NCBI GenBank assembly: GCA_005405945.1
Contig: BJHW01000001.1
Location: 682,001 to 746,000, forward strand
Reading direction: 5' to 3'
Source: Streptomyces violaceusniger
GTDB lineage: Bacteria > Actinomycetota > Actinomycetes > Streptomycetales > Streptomycetaceae
Length of the DNA: 64,000 nt
The notes under the pieces were generated by a model. That model ran no database searches, had not been told where the DNA came from, and saw nothing but the letters and a program-made list of their open reading frames with translations. Made by a program: the position numbers and the translations under genes. Position 1 is the stretch's first letter; each line of letters opens with the position of its first letter. Below are positions 1 through 8,958 of the stretch, in pieces.

Positions 1-1180
1 CGGGTCCATGGTGCGGGTCTCCGGCGGGAAGGTCACGGGCGTCGGTCCCCGCAGCGCGCACATCGCCGGGCTCCCCTACGCCTGTTTCGCCTCGCTCGGG
101 GAGCTGCGGGACGCGAAGGTCACCACGGTGCGGCCGATGGACGGCGACCCCGACGACCATGTGGTCCTGGACGCGGCGGGCGGCCGGTTCGCCGTGACGA
201 TGACGTGTGCGGCGAACGCGCTCGGCCGGGTTCCCGAGGGCGACTTCGCGCACTGCGACCCGGAGGTGGCGCGGGCGGCGCTCGCCCCGCTCGCCGCCGT
301 GCTCGGCATGGATGTGGTGGGCGCGGCGCGGGCCGTGCTGGACGCGGGGACCGCGTCGGTGCGGGCGGTCGTGGACACGATGATCCGCGACTACCGGCTC
401 GGCCGGGAGACCGCCGTCCTGGTGGGCGGGGGTGGCGGAGCGGCGGCCGTGACCCCGCATCTGGCCCGGGCCGCCGGTCTGGAGGGGCGCGTCGCCCGCC
501 ACCACGAGGTCATCAGCCCGATCGGGGTGGCGCTCGCGCTGGTCCGCGAGCAGGTCGAGCGGATCATCCCCGGCGCCACCCAGGAGCACATCCTCGCCGT
601 GCGCGGCGAGGCCGAGCGGGCGGTCGTCGCGCAGGGCGCCGCGGCCGACGGCGTGGAGGTCGAGGTGACGGTCGACCCGCAGACCAGCACCGTACGGGCC
701 GTCGCCACCGGCGCGACCGAGCTGCGCACGCGGGACCGGGCCCACCGCGCCGATGACGCCGAGCGGCTGCGCGCGGCCGCCGCCAGCCTCAAGGCGCAGG
801 AGGCGCGGGTGAAGATCCTGGCCGGCACGGACGCGTACACGGTGTACGGCACGGAGGTGCGGCGCCGGCTGCGCGCGGGGCGGCAGCCGGTGCGCGTCGT
901 GGACGCGGACGGGGTGGTGCGGCTCGGGGTGTCCGACGCGCGGGTGAAGGCGACGACCGTGGGCGCGGCCGGCGAGGCGCTCGCCGCGCTGGTGCGGGAG
1001 GCCACCTCGTACGGCGACGGCGGGGTGCGGGCGCCCGCGGTGCGCCTGCTGGTCGGCGGCCGGATCGCGGATCTGTCCGGGGTGCTCGAACCCGAAGCGC
1101 TGCTCGCGCTGGCCCGCAGCGAGTTGCGTGCGCGCGCGGCCGACGAGCCGGTGGTCGCGGTCGTGGAGTCCCGCGCATGA
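1..1180 (+). CDS. Hydantoinase/5-oxoprolinase (HyuA)-like protein, C-terminal part (5' end outside window)
   Basis: The frame is open from base 2 and enters with Gly-Ser-Met-Val-Arg-Val, which resembles the family's GGGS-(I/M)-V nucleotide-site segment. The true start therefore lies left of the window, and the internal ATG at 8 is not the start. A second glycine-rich loop (LVGGGGGAAAV, near residue 140 of the visible part) and the following 'HHEVISPIGVALALVRE' stretch fit the ATP-dependent hydantoinase/oxoprolinase family, which opens cyclic amides in the cytoplasm. About 390 residues are visible; full members are commonly 500-700. The stop overlaps the next ATG (ATGA at 1177-1180), so the two are probably translated together. 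Substrate cannot be inferred. Confidence 0.7.
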   Translation, partial: GSMVRVSGGKVTGVGPRSAHIAGLPYACFASLGELRDAKVTTVRPMDGDPDDHVVLDAAGGRFAVTMTCAANALGRVPEGDFAHCDPEVARAALAPLAAVLGMDVVGAARAVLDAGTASVRAVVDTMIRDYRLGRETAVLVGGGGGAAAVTPHLARAAGLEGRVARHHEVISPIGVALALVREQVERIIPGATQEHILAVRGEAERAVVAQGAAADGVEVEVTVDPQTSTVRAVATGATELRTRDRAHRADDAERLRAAAASLKAQEARVKILAGTDAYTVYGTEVRRRLRAGRQPVRVVDADGVVRLGVSDARVKATTVGAAGEALAALVREATSYGDGGVRAPAVRLLVGGRIADLSGVLEPEALLALARSELRARAADEPVVAVVESRA

Positions 1181-1824
1181 GTCGCGACCATGGCCGCGAC
1201 CACGACCGTGGCGCCGGCCACGACCATGGTCCCGGCCACGACCATGGTCCCGGCCACGACCTTGACCTCGCCGTACGGCTGCTCGCGGGGACGCCCACGC
1301 ACGAGGGTCGCGACCCGCTGGTCCTGCGCCGGTGGGCCGAGGCGGCCGAGGAGTTCGGACGCCGCATGACCCCCGATCCGGTGCCGGTCCGGGTGATCGA
1401 GCGGGACGACGGGCTCGCCGCCGGGCTGCTGGCCCGGTACCGGTCGCGGCCGCCGGTGGTCGAGGTGTACGTCGACACGGTCGACCGCGCCGAACGGCTC
1501 GTCGCCGAACTCGGCTGGCGCCACTGGTTCCCCGCGGGCTCGGTGCGGGCCGCGGCCCTCGCCCACGAACGGGCGCATGCCTGGCTCCATCACGCGCATG
1601 TCCGGTCCGAGTTCAAGCGGGCGCTCGGCCACACCGCGCTGCGGCTCGGGCCGCGTCGCCTGTACGCGCACGTCGCGGGCGCCGACGAACTCGCCGCGCA
1701 CGCCTACGCCCGCGCCGCCTGCGGCCTGGGCCGCAGCCCCCTGCTGCTCACCGAGGCGCTGGCCGCCGCAATGTCCAAAAAACCAGAGGTGCCCGAAAGC
1801 GAGACGGATCGATGGGTGTCGTGA
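1177..1824 (+). CDS. His-rich protein with HExxH motif, function unknown
   Basis: This 215-residue protein was not recognised as a named family. The N-terminal ~28 residues are Gly/His/Asp-rich, with tandem GHDHGP units encoded by an 18-bp DNA repeat. The middle contains ALAHERAHAWLHHAH (about residues 128-142), a textbook HExxH zinc-metalloprotease-like signature with further histidines three to six residues later. There is no signal peptide or membrane segment. The ATG overlaps the stop of the hydantoinase-like gene and the end overlaps the transporter start by 13 bases, so it belongs to the same operon. A metal-binding accessory protein or metallohydrolase is plausible, but no activity can be assigned. 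Confidence 0.7.
   Translation: MSRDHGRDHDRGAGHDHGPGHDHGPGHDLDLAVRLLAGTPTHEGRDPLVLRRWAEAAEEFGRRMTPDPVPVRVIERDDGLAAGLLARYRSRPPVVEVYVDTVDRAERLVAELGWRHWFPAGSVRAAALAHERAHAWLHHAHVRSEFKRALGHTALRLGPRRLYAHVAGADELAAHAYARAACGLGRSPLLLTEALAAAMSKKPEVPESETDRWVS
1214..1261 (+). repeat. 18-bp tandem repeat inside the HExxH gene
   Basis: Two perfect copies and one partial copy of CCGGCCACGACCATGGTC encode GHDHGP repeats. The unit is a multiple of three, so copy-number change would keep the frame. Confidence 0.85.
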
Positions 1825-3097
1825 TTCTGCTTCTCATGGCGGCGGGTGTCGCCGCCATGCTCACCCGCAGGCTGCCCACCGCGTTCGCGCTGGTGCTGCT
1901 CGCCGTGGCGATCGCGTTCGCCGCGGGCGCGCCGCTGACCGGACAGAACAGCGTGCTCGACACGGTGCTCCAGGAGGGCGCGCCCGCGCTGGCGGCCACG
2001 ATGACCGCGATCCTGCTCGGTTCGTGGCTCGGCAAGCTCCTGGAGGAGACCGGCATCGCGGCCACCCTGGTCCGTAAGATCGTCGAATTCGGCGGCGACC
2101 GGCCGGAGTTCGTGGCGCTCGGCGTCCTCGCGGTGTCGGCCCTCGTGGGCACGGTGACGGGGTCCGCGCCCGCGGCGATGCTCGCCGGGCTCATCGGGAT
2201 CCCGGCCATGATCGCGGTGGGCATCCCGAAGGTGACGGCCGCCGGCACGATCCTCATGGGCATCGCGGTGGGGGTCCCGTTCGAGCTGCCGGTGTGGCAG
2301 TTCTTCTCCACGGCGCTGGAACTGCCCGTGGACACCGTGCGCGGCTTCATGGTCAAGCTGTTCCCGTTCGCCCTGGTGGCGGCCGTCGCGTACGTCCTGG
2401 TGGAGTCGCGGCGGCGCGGCGTGGAGCACACCTGGTCGCTCACGTCGCTCGAGGGCAGGCCGACGTCACGCGGCCGGCGGCAGCTGCTCGGCGACGCCCC
2501 GTGGTACGCGCTGCTGACGCCGGTGGTACCGCTGGTCCTGGCCCTCGGCTTCGAACTGGCCATCATTCCCTCGCTGTTGGCGGGCGTGCTGTACGCACTG
2601 GTGACGACGACTCGGCCGCGCGAGATGAACCGACGGCTGCTGCGCACCCTGTACGGCGGTTTCGAGGTGGCGGCGCCCCCGATCACGCTGTTCGTGGCGA
2701 TCGGCATCCTGCTCGCCGCGGTGAAACTGCCCGGCGCGGTCGACGCGCTGGAGCCGCTGGTCAAGGCGGTCAGCCCACAGAACGCGGTGCTGTTCGTCCT
2801 GGTCTTCACGGTGCTGGTGCCGCTGTGCCTGTACCGCGGCCCGCTCAATGTCTTCGGCCTCGGCGCCGGCATCGCGGGCGTCCTCATCGCCACCGGTATC
2901 TACCCGGCCACCGCCGTCCTCGGCATGGCGACCTCGTACAACCAGGTCTTCGGCGTCGCCGACCCGACCAGCACCCAGACCGTGTGGGCCGCCCAGTACG
3001 CGGGCGTCTCACCGCAACAGGTGATGGTGCGGACGCTGCCGTACGTGTGGGTCGTGGCGCTCGGGGCCTGTGTGTCACCGCCACGACCTATCTCTGA
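1812..3097 (+). CDS. Multi-pass membrane transporter, ion-transporter superfamily-like (one probable base missing)
   Basis: The protein is about 428 residues and strongly hydrophobic, with ten or more predicted membrane helices and an early helix (VVILLLMAAGVAAMLT). Gly/Ala/Pro-rich re-entrant-looking stretches such as TGSAPAAMLAGLIGIPAM and a mid-protein cytosolic loop recall dicarboxylate/gluconate/citrate transporters of the IT superfamily; the exact family and substrate are not determined. The ATG at 1812 overlaps the previous gene. As written, the frame runs through the natural stop and into the next gene. Restoring one G in the GGGG run at 3063-3066 gives ...GLCVTATTYL and a TGA at 3095-3097. 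Uptake of the compound processed by the hydantoinase-like protein is a reasonable inference from the operon. Confidence 0.65.
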
Positions 3098-3149
3098 CGT
3101 CTCTTCCCTCCTTCGCCCCTTCATCAGCAACCGACCTCAGGAGCCGATC

Positions 3150-4154
3150 ATGCAAGAGCCGCAGTCCGGCCCGGATCGTCGTATGTTTCTGCGCGCGACT
3201 GCCGTCACCGGCGCCGCGCTCACCCTCGGCGGTCTGTCGACGCAGACCGCGTCGGCCGCGCCCGGAGGCTTCCCCGACTACACCTACGTACGGACGCTGC
3301 TGACGCCGTCGCAGCTGAAGTACAACCCGACGGGCGAGATCATCTTTCCGACCGTGCGCGGCGTCTACGACAAGCTGGCGTCCCCGCTCGGCCGTTACTA
3401 CCTCTACTACGCGCCGCACGACGCGCCCGGCGGCATCTGCCTCGCCTACGGGAACTCGCTGGAGGGCCCGTTCACGGAGTACCCGGCGAACCCGATCGTG
3501 TCCAACAAGTGGGCCCCGCACTACTCGGTCAGCCATGTCTCCTCGCCGCATGTGCTGTGGAGGGAGGACGTCAAGGAGTTCTGGCTGTACTTCCACGGCG
3601 AGAACACCACGACACGGCTCGCCCGTTCCCGGGACGGCGTCCACTTCACGTACGACAAGGTCGTCCTGTCCACCTCGATGATGCCGTCGGGCACCACCGA
3701 GACGTCGTACGCCAGGGTCTTCCGGTACGACCTGCCGTCGCGCGGGGCCCGATACGTGATGCTGTTCATGCTCAACAACACCACCAACCACCGGGACATC
3801 TGCTGGGGCTGGTCCGCCGACGGCCGGACCTGGACGTTCGACCAGACCCCGCTGGTGCGCCACTCGGACGTCGGCGCGGTGAACATCGGCGGCCCCCACC
3901 TGCTCACGCGCAACGGTTCGGCGTACGTGGTCTACAACAAGGACAAGGAGAGCGGCGGGGACCTCATGATCACCGAGGTGGGGGCGGACTTCTCGCTCCG
4001 CCGCCATCTGGGCGTCTTCTACAACTCCCGCTCCGGGCCGCCGGAGAACGGCCGATCGGCGGCGCCGTCGTTCGGCACCGACCGCGGAGTGCCGTACATG
4101 ATCTACGAGGCGGGGGAACGGCTCCAGGGCTCGATCGCGGTGGCACGAGGATAG
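3150..4154 (+). CDS. Tat-exported five-bladed beta-propeller glycosidase-like protein (GH43/GH32-type fold)
   Basis: The ATG at 3150 is preceded by AGGAG with 6-base spacing. The N-terminus carries a twin-arginine signal (DRRMFLRA, then a hydrophobic stretch and an Ala-X-Ala-type cleavage site near residue 35), so the protein is probably secreted folded. The 334-residue protein has repeated blade-like segments such as YYLYYAPHDAPGG, EFWLYFHGENT, SRDGVHFTYDK and SADGRTWTFDQ, typical of GH43/GH32/GH62-like propellers acting on glycans. I could not identify the catalytic acid triad with certainty, so it may be a carbohydrate-binding or uncharacterised family member. It is 52 bases downstream of the corrected transporter stop and is the last gene of the set. 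Confidence 0.65.
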   Translation: MQEPQSGPDRRMFLRATAVTGAALTLGGLSTQTASAAPGGFPDYTYVRTLLTPSQLKYNPTGEIIFPTVRGVYDKLASPLGRYYLYYAPHDAPGGICLAYGNSLEGPFTEYPANPIVSNKWAPHYSVSHVSSPHVLWREDVKEFWLYFHGENTTTRLARSRDGVHFTYDKVVLSTSMMPSGTTETSYARVFRYDLPSRGARYVMLFMLNNTTNHRDICWGWSADGRTWTFDQTPLVRHSDVGAVNIGGPHLLTRNGSAYVVYNKDKESGGDLMITEVGADFSLRRHLGVFYNSRSGPPENGRSAAPSFGTDRGVPYMIYEAGERLQGSIAVARG

Positions 4155-4162
4155 TCTCCCCG

Positions 4163-5008
4163 TCACCGAGCAGGCCGCCCGCGAGAGGACATCGCACCGC
4201 GTACCTTACAATTCCCCGGCCACTGGGGAAGCGGACCTGTGGACGGCGGCTTCGTGTCCGCTTCCCGGACGGTGACCGCCCTGGTCAGTTCAGTCAGAGC
4301 CAGCGGGTTGCCGTCGGCCTCGTCGAGGATCCGTGACCTCATCCGGCCGGTCGGGGCTGCGACCGCAGGTCCAGCAGCCGACCGGCCGCGGCGCCGTCGA
4401 GCGGTCCCAGGGTGAGCGTCGGCACATGCCGGTCGAACCCCCGCAGGTGCTCGCCGACGCGTGCGGCGATCAGCATGGTGACCGGTTCGCCTGCCAGCCG
4501 TCTGGCCGCGAAGGACCGTGCGTCCAGGGACGCACGGTCGAACCACTGGGTGTCGTCCAGCACACGACCACAGCCCGTTGGCCCCCAGGGCCGAGAGTAG
4601 GCTCAGCACGGCGACACCGATCAGCATGAGGTCGGCTTCCGCCGGGGCCGGCCCCGCTCCGAAGGCGCCGCGCAGCGCCGCGCGCTGCCTCTCCGGCAGC
4701 CGGTCCACCTCAGCCGATACCGGCCGCAGCAGCTGGTGCAGGGCGGAGAACGCCAGGTTCGACTCCGACTCACTGCCCTCAGCGCGCAGGACGCGGGCGC
4801 CGCTCGCTTCGGCCCGACGCGCCACCCGGTCCAGCAGCGCGCTCTTTCCCATGCCCATGTCACCGAGAAGCACCAGAACCGGGTCGGCCGACGCCGAGTC
4901 CACCGCATGAAAGAGGCGTGCCAGCTCCGCGTCCCGGCCGAAGATCGGCCTTTCCCCGGCCGACTCCGGTCCCGCGACCGCACGAAGGCCGGCTGTGTGC
5001 TCGTCCAC
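4163..5008 (-). pseudogene. Remnant of a LuxR/LAL-family transcriptional regulator (AAA ATPase part only)
   Basis: Read from a GTG at 5008 (GGAGA just upstream), the product begins like large ATP-binding LuxR (LAL) regulators: GRDAELARL, a Walker A-like GDMGMGKSALLD, 'AFSALHQLLRP', then in another frame VVVLDDTQWFDRASLDA (Walker B/sensor region) and finally ILDEADGNPLALTEL. At least three frame changes (around 4588, 4570 and 4345) are needed to read this continuously. Recognisable homology ends near 4270, leaving about 250 residues of a protein that normally has 850-1000 with a C-terminal HTH. The DNA-binding domain is absent, so it cannot act as a regulator. It may be a leftover of a pathway activator once linked to the PKS cluster. 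Confidence 0.65.
4212..4230 (+). terminator. Possible hairpin terminator after the glycosidase-like gene
   Basis: TTCCCC and GGGGAA form a 6-bp stem around a 7-base loop, about 57 bases after the stop at 4154. There is no T-run, as is common in high-GC actinomycetes. The short stem keeps confidence low. Confidence 0.35.
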
Positions 5009-5187
5009 GGGGTCTCCGGGAATTGTGGATCTTCGATCGGAGCCGCCTCGCCCTGTCCCACCCAGGCTACAAGCGGTCTCGCCCGGTGCCCGGCGCTTGC
5101 GGGCAGGTGCAGTCACGTGACGGATACCAGGCCACCGGGGCCGCACATACCGTTCGAGGAAAGCCTTCGAATTCTCGAGGAAACACC

Positions 5188-6102
5188 ATGGAACAGATCA
5201 AGCTCGGCGACGTCACCATCACCCGGGTCTGGGAATACTACGGTTCCGTCGACATGACGCCCGACACGTTCTTCCCGGAAAGCTCGAAGGAAGTCTGGGA
5301 AGAAGGTTCTCCCTGGCTGACCCCGCATTTCCTGGATTCCGAGACCAATATCGTGAATTCCGCGATCCAGACCTGGCTGCTGCGCAGCGAGGGCAGGACC
5401 ATCCTCGTCGACACGGGCGTGGGCAATCACAAGGAGCGCCCGTACGCGCCGGTCTGGAGCCATCTGGAAACGGACTTCCTGGCCAATCTCGCGCACGCCG
5501 GTGTCAAGCCCGAGGACGTGGACATCGTGATCAACACGCATCTCCATGTCGATCACGTCGGCTGGAACACCTACCTGGACGGGCGGCGCTGGGTTCCCAC
5601 ATTCCCCAATGCCACCTATCTGATGCCCAAGGACGACTTCGACTTCTGGAACCCCGAGAACGACCACAAGCCGCTGCTCGGCCGCGGCAACCAGAACGTC
5701 TTCGAGGACAGCGTGGCCCCGGTGCACCAGGCCGGCCAGGCGCTGCTGTGGGAGAACAGCCACCAGATCGACGCCGGCCTGCGCCTGGACGCGGCGCCCG
5801 GCCACACCCCCGGCTCCTCCGTGCTGACCCTCACCTCCGGGTCGGACCGCGCGGTGTTCGTCGGCGACATGCTGCACAACCCGGTGCAGATCCTCGAACC
5901 GGACGCCAACAGCTGCTTCTGCGAGGACCCCGCGGGCGCCCGCGCCACCCGCCGCAAGGTGCTGGGCTGGGTGGCCGACAACAACGCCCTCGTCATCCCC
6001 GCGCACCTGGGCGGCCACGGCGCCGCCGAAGTCGTGCGCGAGGGCAGCACGTTCGCCATCAAGGGCTGGGCCCCGTTCACCCCGTACGGCGAGCAGGTCT
6101 GA
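5188..6102 (+). CDS. Metallo-beta-lactamase-fold hydrolase (quorum-quenching lactonase/organophosphate hydrolase-like)
   Basis: The ATG at 5188 follows GAGGAAA at good spacing; longer in-frame extensions upstream lack family similarity. The 304-residue cytoplasmic protein has the zinc-binding signature NTHLHVDHVG (HxHxDH), later histidine/aspartate ligands in AAPGHTPGSS and VFVGDMLHNP, and a final PAHLGGHG. This pattern fits MBL-fold enzymes of the AHL-lactonase, methyl-parathion-hydrolase and related type, which hydrolyse esters or lactones. It is followed 25 bases later by the carboxylesterase gene, so the pair may act on related ester substrates. A role in resistance to or tailoring of the polyketide lactone is only speculation. 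Confidence 0.8.
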   Translation: MEQIKLGDVTITRVWEYYGSVDMTPDTFFPESSKEVWEEGSPWLTPHFLDSETNIVNSAIQTWLLRSEGRTILVDTGVGNHKERPYAPVWSHLETDFLANLAHAGVKPEDVDIVINTHLHVDHVGWNTYLDGRRWVPTFPNATYLMPKDDFDFWNPENDHKPLLGRGNQNVFEDSVAPVHQAGQALLWENSHQIDAGLRLDAAPGHTPGSSVLTLTSGSDRAVFVGDMLHNPVQILEPDANSCFCEDPAGARATRRKVLGWVADNNALVIPAHLGGHGAAEVVREGSTFAIKGWAPFTPYGEQV

Positions 6103-6127
6103 GGCCCGAAGAAAGGCAGGCACCACC

Positions 6128-7619
6128 GTGAACCACCACACCGACTCCGTCGTGACCACCGCACGGGGAACCGTCCGCGGTCTGCGCCAGGACGACGGCA
6201 CCGCCGCTTTCCTGAACATCCCCTACGCCGCGCCGCCGCGCGGCGCCGGCCGATTCGCCCCGCCGCGGCCGCACGAGCCCTGGGGCGGCGTACGGGACGC
6301 CACCGTGCCGGGGCCCAACGCACCCCAGTCCGAGCGCAGACTCGGCAGCGTGGACATGTCCCCCTACTTCGGCACCGGCTGGAGCCGAGGCGAGGACTAC
6401 CTCACCGTCAACGTCTTCACCCCCGCGGCCGCCAACGGCGACCTGCCCGTCATGGTGTTCGTCCACGGCGGCGGATTCGTCGCCGGATCGACACGCTCCG
6501 CCCTGTACGACGGGTCCGCCTTCGCCCGCGACGGCGTCGTCCTCGTCACCCTCAACTACCGGCTCGGCATCGCCGGGTTCCTCGACATCCCCGGAGCACC
6601 CGCCAACCGCGGCCTGCTCGACGTCGTCGCCGCCCTGCGCTGGGTAAGCGAGAACATCGCCGCCTTCGGCGGTGACCCGCACAACGTCACCCTCTTCGGC
6701 CAGTCGGCCGGGGCCACCATCGTCGGCGGCGTCCTCGCCACCCGCGAAGCCACGGGCCTCTTCCGCCGGGCGATCGTCCAAAGCGGCAGCGGCCTGGGCG
6801 CGTTCACGACCGAACAGGCCGCCCGTGTCACCAAGGCCGCCGCCGAGGTGCTGGGCATCGAGCCCCACGTCGACGCCTTCGCGGACATCCCCGACGAACG
6901 CCTGGTCGAGGCCGCCTCCCGGCTCGCGGGCATCGACCTGCGGACCGACACGCACTACGACCCGCTGATCGGTCTCAGCCCTTCAGCCTGGTCCTGGACA
7001 CCCAGCCCGCCCAATCCGTCGCCGCCGGCCTCGCCGCCGACATCGACCTGCTCATCGGGACCAACACCGAGGAGGGAAACCTCTATCTGGTCCCCGTGGA
7101 CAAGTACGCCACCTCGACCGCCGACGACGTCGACGACACGGCGGCCCGCTCGCACCCCCACCCGGCGCGGCTCGTCGAGACGTACCGCAAGGCCCGCCCC
7201 GACGCGTCCTTCGGCGAGCTGCGCTCGGCCATCATGGGCGACGCGCTGTTCGGCGCGGGCAGCCGGGCCCTGGCCGGCGCACACGCCGCCCATCCCGAGT
7301 CCGCCACCTTCGCCTACGAGTTCGCCTGGCGCTCGACGGCCCTGAACGGAGAGCTCGGCGCCACCCACGCGATGGAACTCCCGTTCGTCTTCGACCTCGC
7401 GCAGCTCCCCCACTTGCGGGGCGCGGGCGCTCTGCTCGGCCCCGACAAGCCCCCGCGGAGCTCGCCACCCGCATGCACAACACCTGGGTCCGCTTCGCCA
7501 CCACCGGCGACCCCGGCTGGGACCCGTACGACACCGAGCGCCGGGCCACGATGCGCATCGACGCCGAGTGGACACAGGTCGACGACCCCCGCAACCAGGA
7601 ACGACGAGCCTGGGTCTGA
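6128..7619 (+). CDS. Type-B carboxylesterase (two probable missing bases)
   Basis: GTG start at 6128. The reconstructed protein is about 497 residues, normal for para-nitrobenzyl/type-B carboxylesterases (alpha/beta hydrolases). Seen: GEDYLTVNVF (EDCL-like motif), oxyanion-hole VFVHGGGFVAGS, and nucleophile elbow FGQSAGA near residue 195. The frame changes in the short C run at 6979-6981 and again in the C run at 7450-7454. Adding one C at each restores a continuous family-like sequence ending ...DDPRNQERRAWV and a stop at 7617-7619. I therefore read it as intact with base-calling errors; a genuine pseudogene is the alternative. There is no signal peptide. It probably hydrolyses small esters in the cytoplasm, in an operon with the MBL hydrolase. 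Confidence 0.7.
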
Positions 7620-7650
7620 ACCCGCCGCACGGGCCTGCGCCCACGCAACG

Positions 7651-7749
7651 GCCGCCGGCAAGCCGTTCCCCGCCCGCACCACTGTCTACATGCGGCTTCC
7701 TCCCGGACTGCTCGTCGAGGTCGACGCCCTGGCAGTGCTGGACGACTAG
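7651..7749 (+). pseudogene. C-terminal scrap of a RidA (YjgF)-like protein
   Basis: The segment reads AAGKPFPARTTVYMRLPPG-LLVEVDALAVLDD then stop. That matches the C-terminal strand pattern of RidA-family enamine/imine deaminases (PARTTV...LPPG..VEVDALA). The N-terminal ~95 residues are missing; the esterase gene lies directly upstream. It is a fragment without an independent start. Confidence 0.45.
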
Positions 7750-7763
7750 CCGGGCACACCGCG

Positions 7764-7807
7764 CGGCCGGTCCGGCGCGGCTCCCGCACCGCCGTCCGGA
7801 CCGGCCG
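7764..7807. terminator. Bidirectional hairpin terminator between convergent genes
   Basis: A perfect 12-bp inverted repeat (CGGCCGGTCCGG and CCGGACCGGCCG) has a 20-base loop. It lies between the esterase (+) and the quinone oxidoreductase (-), the right place for a shared terminator. Nothing else was seen in the rest of 7750-7927. Confidence 0.6.
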
Positions 7808-7927
7808 ATCGTGCCTGCCACGGTCGTGGGCCCTTCCCCTCCGCGCTAGCGGCCCGGCACGCGGCCGAGTGCGCGATCACGGCACTCGCCGCCGGGAGAT
7901 GCAGCCTCCGAGGCCCTCGGCCGTCGG

Positions 7928-8914
7928 TCACGACGCGGCGACCTCGAGCACGAGCTTGCCCGTGGTGGTGCCCGATTCGATGCGGCGGTGGGCCTCGGCG
8001 GCCTGCTCCAGCGGCAGGGTTTCGACCCGCACCCGCAGATCTCCCGTCGCCGCGGCCGCCACCGCGCGGCCAAGCGCCTGGTTCGTCTCCTTGGGGAAGG
8101 CGGCGGAGAAGGCGGCGAGGTTGAAGCCGGAGACGGTCTTGTTGGTGAACCACAGTTCGTTGGCCGGGATGCCGATGTCCTCGGCGCCGGAGGCGTTGCC
8201 CATCACCACCAGGCGCCCCATCGGGGCCAGCCGGTCCAGGCCGGCCCGGCGTGCCGGGCCGCCGACCATGTCGACCACGACGTCGAACTCGCCGGCGTCG
8301 GCGATCCGGTCCCGCGTGATCACCTCGTGGTAGCCGAAGCGCTTGGCGGTTTCGATCTTGGCCGCGCTGCCGACGGTGCCGACCACGTGGCCCGCGCCCA
8401 GCAGGCGGGCGGCCTGACCGAGCTGGCTTCCCACGCCGCCGGCCGCGGCGTGGATCAGAACGCGTTCTCCGGGCTCGATCCGGGCCACCCGGTCGAGTAC
8501 GAGGAACGCGGTGGTGCTGTTGGACGGCAGCGCCGCGGCGACGTCCATCCCGATCCCGAGGCCGTCCAACGGCACGACCAGGTCCGCCGAGGTGACCACC
8601 ACCTCGGCGTAACCACCGCTGTCCACGATCGAGAGCGCGGCCACCGGCTGCCCGGCGGTCAGGCCCTCGACGTCCGCGCCGACGGCCCGGATCCGCCCCG
8701 CCACCTCGATACCGGGCACGAAGGGAAGCGGCACGTCGACCACGCCGCGCCGGTAGAGAACCTCGGCGAAGTTGGCGCCGGCGTACGCCACGTCGATGGC
8801 GACCTGGCCCGGCCCGGGCTCGGGGACGGGAACGGTGGCGACGCGGAGCACCTCGGCGTCGCCGAACTCGGGGATGGTCACTGCCTTCATCATCTGCCTG
8901 CTGCTGTTGCTCAT
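7928..8914 (-). CDS. Zinc-independent NADPH:quinone oxidoreductase-like (MDR superfamily)
   Basis: The ATG at 8914 has AGGA eight bases upstream, giving 328 residues. The N-terminal GroES-like domain includes GANFAEVLYRRG and PLPFVPGIEVAG. The Rossmann domain has the NADPH loop [19 protein letters not shown] near residue 155. The structural and catalytic cysteine ligands of alcohol dehydrogenases are missing, which places it with quinone oxidoreductases or enoyl reductases that transfer hydride from NADPH. It follows the MmyB-type regulator gene on the same strand by 44 bases. Such regulators often control an adjacent oxidoreductase, so stress-responsive co-transcription is likely. No tie to polyketide synthesis is visible. 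Confidence 0.85.
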   Translation of the reverse strand: MSNSSRQMMKAVTIPEFGDAEVLRVATVPVPEPGPGQVAIDVAYAGANFAEVLYRRGVVDVPLPFVPGIEVAGRIRAVGADVEGLTAGQPVAALSIVDSGGYAEVVVTSADLVVPLDGLGIGMDVAAALPSNSTTAFLVLDRVARIEPGERVLIHAAAGGVGSQLGQAARLLGAGHVVGTVGSAAKIETAKRFGYHEVITRDRIADAGEFDVVVDMVGGPARRAGLDRLAPMGRLVVMGNASGAEDIGIPANELWFTNKTVSGFNLAAFSAAFPKETNQALGRAVAAAATGDLRVRVETLPLEQAAEAHRRIESGTTTGKLVLEVAAS

Positions 8915-8958
8915 GTCCCCGATCCTGCGGGCACGGCGGCGACGCGGGCAGTGTCCCC

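Noticed and set aside
1332..4154. Apparent 940-residue fusion of transporter and glycosidase-like protein
   Set aside because: The join is the untranslated gap containing a ribosome-binding site and a Tat signal. One missing G at 3063-3066 removes the transporter stop.
5188..6102. Longer start for the MBL hydrolase near 4918
   Set aside because: The extra ~90 codons lie antisense to the LAL remnant and show no family similarity; GAGGAAA supports the ATG at 5188.
6128..7619. Calling the carboxylesterase a pseudogene
   Set aside because: Both frame changes are single losses in C runs identical in kind to those in the PKS genes, and all the motifs looked for are present.
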